Below, in pieces: positions 18,948 to 28,429 of a stretch of DNA of 64,000 nucleotides (its first letter is position 1; the number at the start of each line of letters is the position of its first letter). The position numbers were made by a program, and so were the translations under genes. Below the pieces are notes generated by a model, which was given only the letters and a program-made list of their open reading frames with translations, searched no databases and was not told the DNA's origin. Source of the DNA: an uncultured Pelagibacteraceae bacterium (GTDB lineage: Bacteria; Pseudomonadota; Alphaproteobacteria; Pelagibacterales; Pelagibacteraceae); the NCBI GenBank assembly GCA_902598315.1, contig CACKBP010000006.1, positions 21,353 to 85,352 on the forward strand, read 5' to 3'.

Positions 18948-19216
18948 TTTTGCCTTTTCTTAAGTTCGCTCATCACATCTTCAATTTTTATATTATTAGC
19001 CTCCAAGTAAACCATCAAATGATAAACTACATCAGCAGCTTCGTGTATCTTATTTGAATTTTTTTCCACAGATTCTATTAATTCACCTACTTCCTCTTTT
19101 ACTTTTGAAACACTTAAGTTTTTGTCATTCAAAAGTTTGTTTGTATAAGATTTGTCAGGAGAAGAATTTTTTCTCTCTCTGATTGTTTTGATTAATTGTT
19201 CCAAGTTTTCAAACAT
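18944..19216 (-). CDS. hisE: Phosphoribosyl-ATP diphosphatase
   Basis: A protein of 90 residues with the MazG-like all-helical HisE pattern: SYTNKLLNDKNLSVSKVKEEVGELIES with the metal-binding Glu cluster, then HEAADVVYHLMVYLEANNI. It hydrolyses PR-ATP to PR-AMP in histidine biosynthesis. It is a stand-alone HisE; no cyclohydrolase HisI is in this cluster. It is 1 bp downstream of hisF. Confidence 0.95.
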   Translation of the reverse strand: MFENLEQLIKTIRERKNSSPDKSYTNKLLNDKNLSVSKVKEEVGELIESVEKNSNKIHEAADVVYHLMVYLEANNIKIEDVMSELKKRQK

Positions 19217-19217
19217 T

Positions 19218-19976
19218 TTATAACCTTACTGATACATTTTTAGAATTCAAATATTCTTTAGCATCTTTGATTTTATGTTCGCCATAATGGAAGATAGAAG
19301 CTGCTAAAACTGCACTCGCTCCACCTTTAACTATACCATCGTATAGATGATCTAAAGTTCCTACACCACCAGAAGCAATAACAGGAATATTAGTTTTATC
19401 TGTAATTACTTTTAATAATTCAACATCATAACCAGACTTTGTTCCATCTCTATCCATAGAAGTTAGTAAAATTTCTCCTGCTCCATTTGTTTCCACTTGT
19501 TTAGCGAATTCAACAGCATCAATACCTGTTTTGTTTCTTCCACCATGAGTAAAGACTTCCCATTTATTATCTGAAACTTTTTTAGCATCGATAGCTACAA
19601 CAATACATTGAGAACCAAATTTTTTAGACGCTTCTTTTACAAAACTAACGTCTTTAACTGCTGCTGTATTAATAGAAACTTTATCTGCACCAGCTAATAA
19701 TAAATCAGTAATATTTTGTATAGTTCTAACTCCGCCACCGACAGTTAAAGGAACAAAACATTCTTTGGCAGTTTTTCTTACAATATCAATAATTGTCTCT
19801 CTGTTTTCATTAGATGCGGTAATATCTAAAAAACAAATCTCATCAGCTCCACCGTCACTGTAAATCTTAGCTTGTTCGACTGGATCTCCAGCATCTTTTA
19901 ATTCAACAAAGTTTATACCTTTAACTACTCTTCCGTTCTTAACATCAAGACAAGGTATAATTCTATTTTTAAGCAT
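19218..19976 (-). CDS. hisF: Imidazole glycerol phosphate synthase cyclase subunit
   Basis: A protein of 252 residues, (beta/alpha)8 barrel. The catalytic Asp11 is in [14 protein letters not shown] and the second acidic residue lies in VVAIDAKK. Phosphate-binding blocks are VGGGVRT and [10 protein letters not shown]. With HisH it converts PRFAR and ammonia to imidazole glycerol phosphate and AICAR; the latter is used by PurH, also encoded in this window. It overlaps hisA by 8 bp. Confidence 0.98.
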   Translation of the reverse strand: MLKNRIIPCLDVKNGRVVKGINFVELKDAGDPVEQAKIYSDGGADEICFLDITASNENRETIIDIVRKTAKECFVPLTVGGGVRTIQNITDLLLAGADKVSINTAAVKDVSFVKEASKKFGSQCIVVAIDAKKVSDNKWEVFTHGGRNKTGIDAVEFAKQVETNGAGEILLTSMDRDGTKSGYDVELLKVITDKTNIPVIASGGVGTLDHLYDGIVKGGASAVLAASIFHYGEHKIKDAKEYLNSKNVSVRL

Positions 19977-20694
19977 CGATCTCCTTTGCTAACTCTTCTA
20001 GTTTAATATCGCCATCATAAATAGCTTTACCAACAATGATACCTTCAATTTTTTTATTATTTAAGTCTTTGGCTTTCTTAATATCATTTATTGAAGAAAC
20101 GCCCCCTGAAATCACAACAGGACAATTAGAAATCTCTGCAATTTTAACCGTCTCATTAAAGTTAGGGCTATTCTTCATTCCATCTCTATTAATATCTGTA
20201 AAAATAATTCGGCTAACTCCATAATTGTTTACATCTTTGAGAAAGTCTATGGTTTTAACATTTAGATTTTCTTTCCAACCTGACACAGAAAGATTTCCAT
20301 CCTTTGCATCTAATCCTAAAGCAATTCGACCTTTAAATTTTTTGCAGGCCTCCTTTAAAAGTTCTTTATTTTTAATAGCACCACTCCCTAAGATTACCTT
20401 CTCAACACCTGCATCAATATATTGCGTAATACTATCGAGAGATCTTACACCGCCACCTATTTCAATTTTTAAATCGTATTTACTAACTATTTCTTTAATA
20501 ATATCTAAGTTAACCGTCTTTCCAGTTAGTGCACCATCCAAATCAACAATGTGTAAATTTTTAAAGCCATGATCTTTATATTTACCTGCTTGATCAATAG
20601 GTGAAATTTCGTATTCCGTTTTGTTTTCAAAGTCTCCTTTGATTAATCTTACGCATTTCTTGTCTTTTATATCTATAGCAGGAAATATTTTCAT
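19969..20694 (-). CDS. hisA: ProFAR isomerase
   Basis: A protein of 241 residues, a half-barrel duplication like HisF. The catalytic Asp8 is in [15 protein letters not shown]; further blocks are [20 protein letters not shown] and FTDINRDGM. It isomerises ProFAR to PRFAR in histidine synthesis. Its ATG overlaps the hisH stop by a base and its end overlaps hisF. Confidence 0.98.
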   Translation of the reverse strand: MKIFPAIDIKDKKCVRLIKGDFENKTEYEISPIDQAGKYKDHGFKNLHIVDLDGALTGKTVNLDIIKEIVSKYDLKIEIGGGVRSLDSITQYIDAGVEKVILGSGAIKNKELLKEACKKFKGRIALGLDAKDGNLSVSGWKENLNVKTIDFLKDVNNYGVSRIIFTDINRDGMKNSPNFNETVKIAEISNCPVVISGGVSSINDIKKAKDLNNKKIEGIIVGKAIYDGDIKLEELAKEIDA

Positions 20695-21320
20695 TATAGT
20701 TTTAAAAAATTATCAATTACTTTTAATCCGATTTTATCACTCTTCTCAGGGTGAAACTGAGTTCCAAATAAATTATCTCTTTCAACAGCACAGACAATTT
20801 TTGATGAATAGTCTGTTGTTGCTGAAATAACTGATGGATCTTCAGGAATAAACTCAAAACTGTGAACAAAATACATATGAGATTTATTTTTTATATCTTT
20901 AAATATTTTACTTTCTTTTTGAATTTCAATTTCGTTCCAACCAATGTGTGGAAGCTTAAATTTTCCTTTTTGATTATCAATTTTGGAAACTTTACCAGAA
21001 ATCCAACCTAACCCCTTTGTTTCTGCTTCCTCGTACCCAATATCAGCAAACATTTGTAGGCCTACACAAATTCCTAGTAAAGGTTTCTTATTTGTAATTG
21101 CAAAATCTTTTAGCGTGTCTGCTAGTCCAGAAATTCTATTCAAAGAGTCTACGCAGCTTTTAAATGAACCTTGCCCTGGTAAAACAATCTTGTCACTAGA
21201 CTTAATTTTACTTATGTCTGAAGTTACCTTTAGATTAACTTTATCTCTAGCGACCTCTGTAAAGGAATTTATGACAGAGCTAATATTGCCCGATTGGTAG
21301 TCCACAATTGTGACGTTCAT
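20694..21320 (-). CDS. hisH: Imidazole glycerol phosphate synthase glutaminase subunit
   Basis: A protein of 208 residues from the ATG at 21320; a TTG just upstream adds one residue. It is a class I glutamine amidotransferase with the nucleophile Cys in LLGICVGLQMF and the catalytic His/Glu in GTQFHPEKS. It supplies ammonia to HisF. It starts 5 bp after the hisB stop. Confidence 0.97.
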   Translation of the reverse strand: MNVTIVDYQSGNISSVINSFTEVARDKVNLKVTSDISKIKSSDKIVLPGQGSFKSCVDSLNRISGLADTLKDFAITNKKPLLGICVGLQMFADIGYEEAETKGLGWISGKVSKIDNQKGKFKLPHIGWNEIEIQKESKIFKDIKNKSHMYFVHSFEFIPEDPSVISATTDYSSKIVCAVERDNLFGTQFHPEKSDKIGLKVIDNFLKL

Positions 21321-21325
21321 CAATT

Positions 21326-21916
21326 TTAAATAGAGCCTTTTGTCGAAGGTATTGAGTTTTTAATTCTTTTATCAATCGCTAAAGCATCTTTTAATGATCT
21401 AGCTAAACCTTTGTAACATGACTCAATTTTGTGGTGACTATTCTCACCGTAAATATTTTCTATATGCAAAGTAACTCCAGCTGATTGTGAAAAAGCCTGA
21501 AACCATTCTTTAAATAATTCTGTGTCCATCTCACCAAGTTTCTCAACAGGAAGATTTACTTTCCAAATTAAATAAGGTCTATTTGATACATCTATAGATA
21601 CTCTGCTTAAAGTTTCATCCATAGGAATCATTGTTGATGCGTATCTTGTAATTCCTTTTCTATTACCTGCTGCTTTTTTAATAGCTTCACCAATTGCTAT
21701 ACCTGTATCCTCGGTAGTGTGGTGTAAATCTATATGTGTGTCACCTTGTGCTTTTACTTCTAAATCTATTAAAGAGTGCTTAGATAATTGCTCTAACATA
21801 TGGTCTAAAAAACCTATTCCAGTTTTGATTTTATACTTTCCTTTTCCATCTAGATTGACCGCGACAGAAATACTGGTCTCTTTTGTTTTCCTTATAATTT
21901 TTGCTTTTCTTCTCAT
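21326..21916 (-). CDS. hisB: Imidazoleglycerol-phosphate dehydratase
   Basis: A protein of 196 residues, monofunctional form without the phosphatase domain. Metal-binding repeats are clear: [28 protein letters not shown] and the later [13 protein letters not shown]. It is the first gene of the minus-strand his operon (hisB-H-A-F-E-HIT-GNAT) and is divergent from hslV across 96 bp. Confidence 0.98.
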   Translation of the reverse strand: MRRKAKIIRKTKETSISVAVNLDGKGKYKIKTGIGFLDHMLEQLSKHSLIDLEVKAQGDTHIDLHHTTEDTGIAIGEAIKKAAGNRKGITRYASTMIPMDETLSRVSIDVSNRPYLIWKVNLPVEKLGEMDTELFKEWFQAFSQSAGVTLHIENIYGENSHHKIESCYKGLARSLKDALAIDKRIKNSIPSTKGSI

Positions 21917-22012
21917 AAACTATGCCCGATTTATCTTTGATATATAATTAAATAGTCATTTTATCAATAAATCACTATTGAAGATCTCAAATTAATCTCC
22001 ACATATAACTCA

Positions 22013-22552
22013 ATGAATACAGCTGAAAAATGGCACGGCACTACAATTGTCCTCCTTAGAAAAGGCGGGGAAACAATTGTTGCTGGAGACGGCCAAGTCA
22101 GTCTTGGTAATACGGTTTTAAAGAGCAAGGCTAAGAAAGTAAGAAAAATTGAAAAGAGAGGGGTAATCGCAGGCTTTGCAGGATCAACTGCGGATGCTTT
22201 AACTTTATTTGAAAGACTTGAAGCAAAATTAGAAAAACATGCAGGAAACTTACAAAGAGCTGCAGTTGAGTTAGCAAAAGATTGGAGGAGTGATAAGTTT
22301 TTAAGAAGATTAGAAGCTTTAATGGCAGTAGCAGATAAAAGTCATAGTTTTATAATATCAGGTACAGGAGATGTACTAGAGCCCGAGGATGGTATAATTG
22401 GGATTGGATCTGGAGGAAACTATGCCCTTGCTGCAGCTAAAGTTTTAATTGAAACTGATATGAAAGCTGAAGAAATCGTAAAAAAAGCATTAAAAGTAGC
22501 TTCTGACATTTGTGTGTTTACTAATAATAATGTTACGATTGAAAAAATTTAA
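22013..22552 (+). CDS. hslV: ATP-dependent protease proteolytic subunit HslV
   Basis: A protein of 179 residues. A nine-residue propeptide (MNTAEKWHG) precedes [10 protein letters not shown], so Thr10 is the predicted N-terminal nucleophile after processing. The block [13 protein letters not shown] and the C-terminal [13 protein letters not shown] match HslV (ClpQ). It forms the peptidase core of a proteasome-like complex with HslU, encoded immediately downstream. Confidence 0.97.
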   Translation: MNTAEKWHGTTIVLLRKGGETIVAGDGQVSLGNTVLKSKAKKVRKIEKRGVIAGFAGSTADALTLFERLEAKLEKHAGNLQRAAVELAKDWRSDKFLRRLEALMAVADKSHSFIISGTGDVLEPEDGIIGIGSGGNYALAAAKVLIETDMKAEEIVKKALKVASDICVFTNNNVTIEKI

Positions 22553-23929
22553 ATGTCCAAATCGAAAAAAGAATCAAATTTAAAATTAGTTAAAGGATCT
22601 AAGAATGAGAGATCTAAAGTGAGTGCTCTTTCTCCAAGAGAAATAGTTTCTGAGTTAGACAGATACGTGATTGGACAAAAAGATGCGAAAAAAGCAGTGG
22701 CCGTTGCACTTAGAAATAGGTGGAGAAGACAAGCTCTTACTGATGAAATGAGAGATGAGGTTCTGCCAAAAAATATACTTATGATTGGTCCGACAGGCGT
22801 AGGCAAAACAGAAATTTCGAGAAGACTATCTAAACTAGCTGAGGCACCTTTTATAAAAGTTGAGGCAACTAGATTTACAGAGGTTGGTTACGTTGGCAGA
22901 GACGTAGAACAAATAGTGAGAGACTTGATTGAGATTGCTATAGCAATGGAAAGAGAGAGAAAGAGAAAAGAGGTTAAAGCAAAAGCTGAGTTGAAGGCAG
23001 AAGAAAAAGTTTTAGATGCCTTAGTAGGAAACAAAGCAAGCGTTGCCACGAGAGAGAGCTTTAGAAAAAGGCTTAGAAGTGGAGACCTAGACGATAATGA
23101 AATAGAAATTGAAGTTCAGAATTCATCTTCTGGTATTCAAAGTTTCGAAATACCAGGAATGCCTGGCGGAAATGTGGGAATGGTTAATCTAGGAGACATT
23201 TTAGGTAAATCCATGGGAGGAAAAAAAGGGAAAAAGAAAAAAATGACCGTTAAGGAATCTCATGGAATTCTAATAGCTCAAGAATCAGATAAGATGATAG
23301 AGGAAGATAAAATAATTAAAGAAGCTAAAAAGTCGACAGAAGAGAATGGAATAGTTTTTTTAGATGAGATTGATAAGGTATCTGCTAGAAGTGATAGGGT
23401 CGGAGGTGATGTTTCAAGGGAGGGAGTTCAAAGAGATTTGCTTCCTTTAATAGAGGGAACGACAGTAAGCACTAAACATGGCCCAATAAAAACTGATCAT
23501 ATTTTGTTTATTGCTTCAGGTGCTTTTCAATTAGCTAAACCATCAGATCTTTTGCCAGAACTACAAGGTAGACTACCTATCAGGGTAGAATTAAAAGCTT
23601 TAAATGAGGATGATTTTAAAAGAATACTTAAAGAACCTGATAATAGTTTGATTAAACAATATAAAGCATTATTGAAAACTGAAGATGTTAATCTTGAGTT
23701 TTCAGAAGATGGAATTGATATGCTTGCAAAAATTTCTGCTGAAGTGAATTCATCAGTTGAAAATATTGGAGCTAGAAGGCTTCATACAATTATTGAAAAA
23801 GTTTTAGACGATATCAGTTTCAATGCTACTGATAAAGCTGGAGAAACCATAACGGTAAATAAAAAGTATGTTCAAGAAAATTTGGGTAATTTAGTGAAGG
23901 ATACTGACTTATCAAAATTTATTTTATAA
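22553..23929 (+). CDS. hslU: HslU AAA+ unfoldase
   Basis: A protein of 458 residues. Walker A GPTGVGKT is at residues 79-86, the pore motif lies in [11 protein letters not shown], Walker B is [10 protein letters not shown], and sensor/arginine-finger blocks follow. A basic N-terminal extension of about 24 residues precedes the usual [13 protein letters not shown] start. It unfolds substrates into HslV. It starts right after the hslV stop codon and converges with the Smr gene with a 6-bp overlap. Confidence 0.98.
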   Translation: MSKSKKESNLKLVKGSKNERSKVSALSPREIVSELDRYVIGQKDAKKAVAVALRNRWRRQALTDEMRDEVLPKNILMIGPTGVGKTEISRRLSKLAEAPFIKVEATRFTEVGYVGRDVEQIVRDLIEIAIAMERERKRKEVKAKAELKAEEKVLDALVGNKASVATRESFRKRLRSGDLDDNEIEIEVQNSSSGIQSFEIPGMPGGNVGMVNLGDILGKSMGGKKGKKKKMTVKESHGILIAQESDKMIEEDKIIKEAKKSTEENGIVFLDEIDKVSARSDRVGGDVSREGVQRDLLPLIEGTTVSTKHGPIKTDHILFIASGAFQLAKPSDLLPELQGRLPIRVELKALNEDDFKRILKEPDNSLIKQYKALLKTEDVNLEFSEDGIDMLAKISAEVNSSVENIGARRLHTIIEKVLDDISFNATDKAGETITVNKKYVQENLGNLVKDTDLSKFIL

Positions 23930-24343
23930 ATTTTTTAACTTAATAATTATCGCCCCATCTCCTCCGTCTTTTGGCTCTGCTTTATTGATTGAGTGAATTA
24001 ATTTTTTTAACTCTATACTAGAATTGATAAACTCAGGAACGGAATACTTTAGTTTACCAAATTCTTTTGAGGTATACACATTTTTTTCATTCTTGGAGTG
24101 ACTTCCCTTGCCTGTAACTAACAATATCTCTTTATATTGTTTTTCTACACAGAAAAGTATTATGTCTTTTATTTTTTTATTAGCATCATCTAAACTAAAT
24201 CCATGAAGGTCAAATTTATACCTATTTTCTCCGCGAGAAAATAATGTTTTACTTTTATCCTTATCATAAATATCTGATGGATTTCTGATATAATCTGCCC
24301 AGGTTTTCTTGTCCTCTTGAGAGAGATTTCTTTTTTTTATCAC
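23924..24343 (-). CDS. Smr-domain protein
   Basis: About 139 residues from a GTG at 24343. An ATG at 24370 is also possible, but the GTG overlaps the upstream stop codon as GTGA and leads straight into [17 protein letters not shown], the usual N-terminus of alphaproteobacterial Smr proteins. The Smr domain has [13 protein letters not shown] and [15 protein letters not shown]. Smr domains have nuclease activity on nucleic acids and in some proteins act at collided or stalled ribosomes; the role here is unknown. It follows the Tim44-like gene, as in many Alphaproteobacteria. Confidence 0.87.
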   Translation of the reverse strand: MIKKRNLSQEDKKTWADYIRNPSDIYDKDKSKTLFSRGENRYKFDLHGFSLDDANKKIKDIILFCVEKQYKEILLVTGKGSHSKNEKNVYTSKEFGKLKYSVPEFINSSIELKKLIHSINKAEPKDGGDGAIIIKLKNL

Positions 24344-24942
24344 TTGCTGATAATTTCGGATAAATACCAATTAGGACTTCTATTATTTATATTTTTTGTA
24401 AATTTCCAACTATCCGACACAAATTTTATTTTATCAGGGTTTCCTTCAATTATTTTATTATCTTTATCCCTTTTTACTGATATTACTTCAGCTACAAATT
24501 TAACGGTTGCAAATAAATTGTCTTTAATTTTTTCATATTTTTCAACTGAGGACTCTTTAACGCCAATGAAAGTGAATTCAGATTTAATATTTTCTTTATT
24601 TCTTGCCTTTATTGCATCAGAAAAATTAGAAAACATATTTGCTGATAATAATGCTTTTAATTTAATAAGATCTCCTGTTGAAAAAGACGTAAGAATGCTC
24701 TCATATGCAATTTCAGCACCTCTTAAAAATTCCTTTTTATCTTTTCCCTCCAAAACATCTAAATTTTGTTCTTCAAGTTTAGCATCCTTCTGAGGCATGC
24801 TAAATTTTTTTTGAGCAAAGCTAGGATAAACTTTTGATTCGTGTCCAGTTTTTCTCCCCAATATACTTCTTAATCGCAATATAATAAATCCCGCGATCAT
24901 ACCTAGTAATATAATGTCTAAATAACCAAAACTGTTACTCAT
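24340..24942 (-). CDS. Tim44-like domain inner-membrane protein
   Basis: About 200 residues from the ATG at 24942 (MSNSFGYLDII...); an ATG at 24960 would add six residues. One N-terminal membrane helix is followed by LRSILGRKTGHE, the hallmark of alphaproteobacterial Tim44-like proteins. The C-terminal NTF2-like domain includes FLRGAEIAYESILTSFSTGD. Mitochondrial Tim44 is part of the import motor; the bacterial function is not established. It sits next to fxsA and secB, the conserved order, and is translationally coupled to the Smr gene. Confidence 0.88.
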   Translation of the reverse strand: MSNSFGYLDIILLGMIAGFIILRLRSILGRKTGHESKVYPSFAQKKFSMPQKDAKLEEQNLDVLEGKDKKEFLRGAEIAYESILTSFSTGDLIKLKALLSANMFSNFSDAIKARNKENIKSEFTFIGVKESSVEKYEKIKDNLFATVKFVAEVISVKRDKDNKIIEGNPDKIKFVSDSWKFTKNINNRSPNWYLSEIISK

Positions 24943-24986
24943 AATTTGATAAATATACATGAATAATATAATTTTGTATCAGACAA

Positions 24987-25409
24987 ATGAACACATTTTT
25001 TCTTATTTTTATAATATTACCAGCTTTAGAGATATTTTTTATGATAGAAATTGGTTCAAAAATAGGAGCTTTAAGCACGTTAGCTTTAATTTTTCTCACT
25101 GCTATTCTTGGAGTGTTTTTTGCAAGAGTTCAAGGCATTCAAACTTTAAAATCTGGATTAGTTAATTTATATCAAAATAAAGTTCCTATTTATGAACTAG
25201 TATCAGGTGCATCTATTGCTTTTGCAGCTGTGCTCTTAATTATTCCAGGATTTATAACTGATTTAATTGGATTTATTATTTTAATCCCTTTTACAAGAAG
25301 AGTTTTATTTAAAATAGCGCTAAGAGGCAAAACTACGACGGACAAGCACAAGGAAAAAATTGATGCCATAGATGGGGAAATAGTAAAAAAGGAAAAAGAT
25401 GAGCTATAA
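24987..25409 (+). CDS. fxsA: FxsA-family inner-membrane protein
   Basis: A protein of 140 residues with FxsA (phage T7 exclusion suppressor) features: PALEIFFMIEIGSKIGALSTL near the N-terminus, GVFFARVQGIQTL in the middle and LIIPGFITDLIGFIILIPFTR in the last membrane segments, followed by a charged tail. Function in cells without the F plasmid is unknown. It is divergent from the Tim44-like gene and overlaps secB by 11 bp. Confidence 0.9.
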   Translation: MNTFFLIFIILPALEIFFMIEIGSKIGALSTLALIFLTAILGVFFARVQGIQTLKSGLVNLYQNKVPIYELVSGASIAFAAVLLIIPGFITDLIGFIILIPFTRRVLFKIALRGKTTTDKHKEKIDAIDGEIVKKEKDEL

Positions 25410-25818
25410 GATTATTGGGAAATATATCAAACACATAAATTTTAATATTCCTAATCCAAAAACTTTTTTTTTACTTTCAAAAGATATTGTAAATTATAAA
25501 ATTAATATAGAAATAAAGAGTAACCAAGTTAAACAGAATATTATTGAAGTACTGACTTCTTTAAATTTATCACCAGTTAAAAATAATTTCGATAAGATAG
25601 ATACAAAAATTGTTTATGCAACTATTGTCGAATTATCAAATAATAAATTGGAAAAAAAGGAAATGGAAAAAATTGTACTTATTGATGTACCGTCTAAAAT
25701 ATATCATGAACTTCGAAACATATTTGTTTATTTATTTGAAAATTCAGGTTTTAAAGATGTTAAGATAAGTGAGAATGTTGACTTTGAAAAACTTTATCAA
25801 ATGCGAAAAATTCAATAA
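25399..25818 (+). CDS. secB: SecB-like protein-export chaperone
   Basis: A protein of 139 residues that is clearly diverged but keeps the SecB plan: YIKHINFNIPNP (compare the YxKDISFExP start), a beta-rich middle, and a C-terminal IDVPSKIYHELRNIFVYLFENSGFKDVKISENVDFEKLY, matching the LFPxxRxxIxxxxxxGGFPxxxLxPxxFxxLY block. SecB keeps precursor proteins unfolded for SecA. Its place between fxsA and dnaQ is the conserved alphaproteobacterial position, which supports the assignment despite low identity. Confidence 0.82.
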   Translation: MSYKIIGKYIKHINFNIPNPKTFFLLSKDIVNYKINIEIKSNQVKQNIIEVLTSLNLSPVKNNFDKIDTKIVYATIVELSNNKLEKKEMEKIVLIDVPSKIYHELRNIFVYLFENSGFKDVKISENVDFEKLYQMRKIQ

Positions 25819-26471
25819 AAATTTTTCTTAAACTCTTTTTTTAGAAAACTTCTATGATTGGCAATTTCTTTTTCTGATATTTGAATGACCTTTTTATTAT
25901 AATTTTCTTTTTTTATAATGTTTTGATCAGAGCTATTCGCTGAAAGATTAAATTTAGGTTCTTTGACATCTAAAAGATTTATATAAACTTCTCTCAACAA
26001 CTCACAATCAAGTAACGCATTGTGTTTAGTTCTTCTAGAAAGGTCTATATTAAATCTCTTACATAATGCATCGAGAGAATTGGACATTCCTGGAAATTTA
26101 TTTCGCGCTATATCCAATGAGTCAATTACTAATTCTTTCTTTATTAGTTCTTTATTTATAAAACTTAATTCTCCGTTAAGAAACCCTAGATCAAAAGGTG
26201 CATTGTGAATTATTATTTTTTTATCTTTAATAAAATTTATTAAATCTTCTGCTACTTGATCAAATGTATTCTTATCACTTAAAAATTCATGAGAATAACC
26301 ATGAATCTTTAAAGCATCATCTGGGACAGTCCGTTTAGGATTTATTAATTTGTGAAATACTTTTCCTGTTGGTACAAGATCTTTTGTCTCAATACAGGCA
26401 ATTTCTACGATTTTATGTCCATCTTTAAAAGACAATCCTGTTGTTTCAGTATCAAGGAAGATTTCACTCAT
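25812..26471 (-). CDS. dnaQ: DNA polymerase III epsilon subunit (proofreading exonuclease)
   Basis: A protein of 219 residues. DEDD exonuclease motifs are present: FLDTETTGL (ExoI), HNAPFDLGFLN (ExoII) and HNALLDCELL (ExoIII, with His). A short C-terminal tail would bind the alpha subunit. It removes misincorporated nucleotides at the replication fork. It is in the minus-strand group ppsR-maf-aroE-coaE-dnaQ and overlaps coaE by 8 bp; its 3' end overlaps secB. Confidence 0.96.
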   Translation of the reverse strand: MSEIFLDTETTGLSFKDGHKIVEIACIETKDLVPTGKVFHKLINPKRTVPDDALKIHGYSHEFLSDKNTFDQVAEDLINFIKDKKIIIHNAPFDLGFLNGELSFINKELIKKELVIDSLDIARNKFPGMSNSLDALCKRFNIDLSRRTKHNALLDCELLREVYINLLDVKEPKFNLSANSSDQNIIKKENYNKKVIQISEKEIANHRSFLKKEFKKNFY

Positions 26472-27027
26472 ATTTTTTGAGTATATCTAATAAATTTTTT
26501 TTTAAAATATTTAAATTTTTTTCATTAACAACTACATGATCGCAATATTTAGCCTTCTTTTTTTCATTAAATTGTTTTCTATTAAGTATATTAAAAAAGA
26601 TTTTATTGCCTCCTTTTTTTTTAAATCTTTTTAACCTCAGATCTCGTTTTGCTTTAATGAAAAGAATACTGTCAAAATTTTTCATTAAACGACTTTCTAC
26701 TAATAGAGGTATTTCGAAAAAAATAAATTTTTTATTCCTATGTTTTTTGGTAAAATTTACCATTTCTTTTCTAACTAAAGGGTGGATAATTTTCTCTAGT
26801 TTTTTAAAAAAAGATTTATCTTTTAAGATTTTCTGTTTAATTAAACTTTTAATGTTAGAACTACTCTGAATTTTAAGTTTTTTTGATATGTATTTTCTAA
26901 ATTTTTTTTGTAAGTAAAGTTTTTTGACTACACTATCAGCACTAAAGACTGGACCTTTATATCCTAAGATCTTACTTGCTGTCGATTTACCAGAGGCTAA
27001 AGACCCGGTTATACCTATTCTTTTCAT
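26464..27027 (-). CDS. coaE: Dephospho-CoA kinase
   Basis: A protein of 187 residues with the P-loop GSLASGKST (residues 8-16), the ADSVVKKLY block and FEIPLLVES. It phosphorylates dephospho-CoA in the last step of CoA synthesis. Lysine content is very high, in line with the AT-rich coding. It overlaps aroE by 4 bp and dnaQ by 8 bp. Confidence 0.95.
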   Translation of the reverse strand: MKRIGITGSLASGKSTASKILGYKGPVFSADSVVKKLYLQKKFRKYISKKLKIQSSSNIKSLIKQKILKDKSFFKKLEKIIHPLVRKEMVNFTKKHRNKKFIFFEIPLLVESRLMKNFDSILFIKAKRDLRLKRFKKKGGNKIFFNILNRKQFNEKKKAKYCDHVVVNEKNLNILKKNLLDILKKYE

Positions 27028-27848
27028 TTTAAATTTGTAACCAATAATTCAATTAATTTCTCATCAATTTCTGGGTTAATTTTATTCCATAAGTAAAATG
27101 CTTTTTGCCCTTGATAGATAAACATATTTAGACCGTTAAAAACCTTGATATCCATCTTTTTAAGATACTTAATAGTTTTAGTCTCCAAAGGATTGTAAAT
27201 TGTATCTATATAAATTAAACTACTCTTGATTTGATTAAAATTAAAATTAAAATCTTTACTGCCCTTTAAGCCTAAACTTGTTGCATTTATTATTATCTCA
27301 AAATTTTTAATTTCATCTTGTAATTTTTCCCATTCAATGATTTTTAAATTGTTAAATTTATTTTTTAAGAAAATACACTTTTCTCTAGTTCTATTAGTAA
27401 TTGATATTTCTAGAACACCAGACTTCTGCAAGGATAAAATAACAGATGGCGATACACCTCCTGCACCAATGATAAGGGCTTTCTTTTTTTGCGCATTATC
27501 TATTTCTTTCAAGTATGCTGCTTGTAGACCAAAAACGTCAGTATTTTCTCCTACAATGGTCTGATTGCTATCAAGGTAAATTGTATTTACTGAACTTGTT
27601 ATTTCTGCATCATTAACAATAGTGTCAACGTGCGGAACTATTTTTTGTTTATAAGGCAGAGTAACGTTAATACCGCTTAGTTCTTTGTTCCTTATCTGCT
27701 CAATTATTTCCGACAGTTTATTCTCGTCTTTTACATCAATAATAGAATAATTTGCATCGATTTTATATTTTTTGAACCAATAATTATGAAGGACTGGTGA
27801 TAATGAATGTTTGATAGGATTGCCTATAATTCCAAATTTTTTTGTCAT
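27024..27848 (-). CDS. aroE: Shikimate dehydrogenase
   Basis: A protein of 274 residues. The shikimate-binding NPIKHSLSPVLHN is near the N-terminus, the catalytic Lys in NVTLPYKQKI, the NADP-binding glycine loop GAGGVSPSVI and the conserved GLNMFIYQGQKAF near the C-terminus. It reduces 3-dehydroshikimate in aromatic amino acid synthesis. It overlaps both neighbours by 4 bp. Confidence 0.97.
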   Translation of the reverse strand: MTKKFGIIGNPIKHSLSPVLHNYWFKKYKIDANYSIIDVKDENKLSEIIEQIRNKELSGINVTLPYKQKIVPHVDTIVNDAEITSSVNTIYLDSNQTIVGENTDVFGLQAAYLKEIDNAQKKKALIIGAGGVSPSVILSLQKSGVLEISITNRTREKCIFLKNKFNNLKIIEWEKLQDEIKNFEIIINATSLGLKGSKDFNFNFNQIKSSLIYIDTIYNPLETKTIKYLKKMDIKVFNGLNMFIYQGQKAFYLWNKINPEIDEKLIELLVTNLK

Positions 27849-28429
27849 TTTTTATTCTGTTTAATATAGTTTATAATATCTTTTATAGGCAAACCCATAA
27901 TTGAATCCCGATCTCCTTTAATATATTCGAATAATTCCAATCCTTTTGCCTCGATTTGGTAAACACCATAAGCAAGTAAAGTTTTTGTGCTTATTTTGTC
28001 AAGATATTCTCTAAGATGCTTTTCTGTTAAACGTTTCATCTTTAACTCAGAAGAGTCAGAATGGTTCCAAATCATCGCACCATTTTTGGAAATACAAACT
28101 GAGCTTATCAAAAAATGCTTGGAATTATTTAATTTCTCTAATATTTTAAAAGCTTCTTCTCTAGATTTTGGCTTGTTTATCAATTTATTATCAAGAGAGA
28201 TAACGCTATCTGCTCCCAAAACTAACCTACCCGGATTTTTACTACTTACCCTAATTGATTTTATTTCAGCAAGATTTTTAGATATAGATAAAGGATCGGC
28301 TCCTTCTTCTAACAAAGAATCCTTTATTTCATCTTCATCTACATTTGAAACAATTACTTCACAATCAATTTTATATTTATCTAAGATTTTTTTTCTTACA
28401 CCGCTCTTTGAGGCTAATATAATTTTCAT
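27845..28429 (-). CDS. maf: Maf-like nucleotide pyrophosphatase
   Basis: A protein of 194 residues with ILASKSGVRKKILDKY at the N-terminus (Maf/HAM1-like fold), VLGADSVI with the catalytic Asp, and YQIEAKGLELFEYIKGDRDSIMGLP near the C-terminus. Maf proteins hydrolyse dTTP/UTP or modified nucleotides. It is part of the conserved origin-side string in Alphaproteobacteria, overlapping ppsR by 4 bp. Confidence 0.95.
   Translation of the reverse strand: MKIILASKSGVRKKILDKYKIDCEVIVSNVDEDEIKDSLLEEGADPLSISKNLAEIKSIRVSSKNPGRLVLGADSVISLDNKLINKPKSREEAFKILEKLNNSKHFLISSVCISKNGAMIWNHSDSSELKMKRLTEKHLREYLDKISTKTLLAYGVYQIEAKGLELFEYIKGDRDSIMGLPIKDIINYIKQNKK

Noticed and set aside
20225..20572. Plus-strand open frame of 115 codons opposite hisA
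   Set aside because: It lies fully antisense to hisA, has no family features, and similar antisense frames occur opposite many genes here.
21951..21979. AATAGT...ACTATT inverted repeat between hisB and hslV
   Set aside because: The arms are only 6 bp with a 17-bp spacer, which is expected by chance in AT-rich DNA.
24343..24370. Longer ATG start for the Smr protein
   Set aside because: The extra nine residues overlap the Tim44-like gene by 31 bp and are not family-like; the GTG with a GTGA stop/start overlap fits better.
24317..24793. Plus-strand open frame of 158 codons opposite the Tim44-like gene
   Set aside because: The opposite strand encodes a well-supported conserved protein; the antisense peptide is low complexity.
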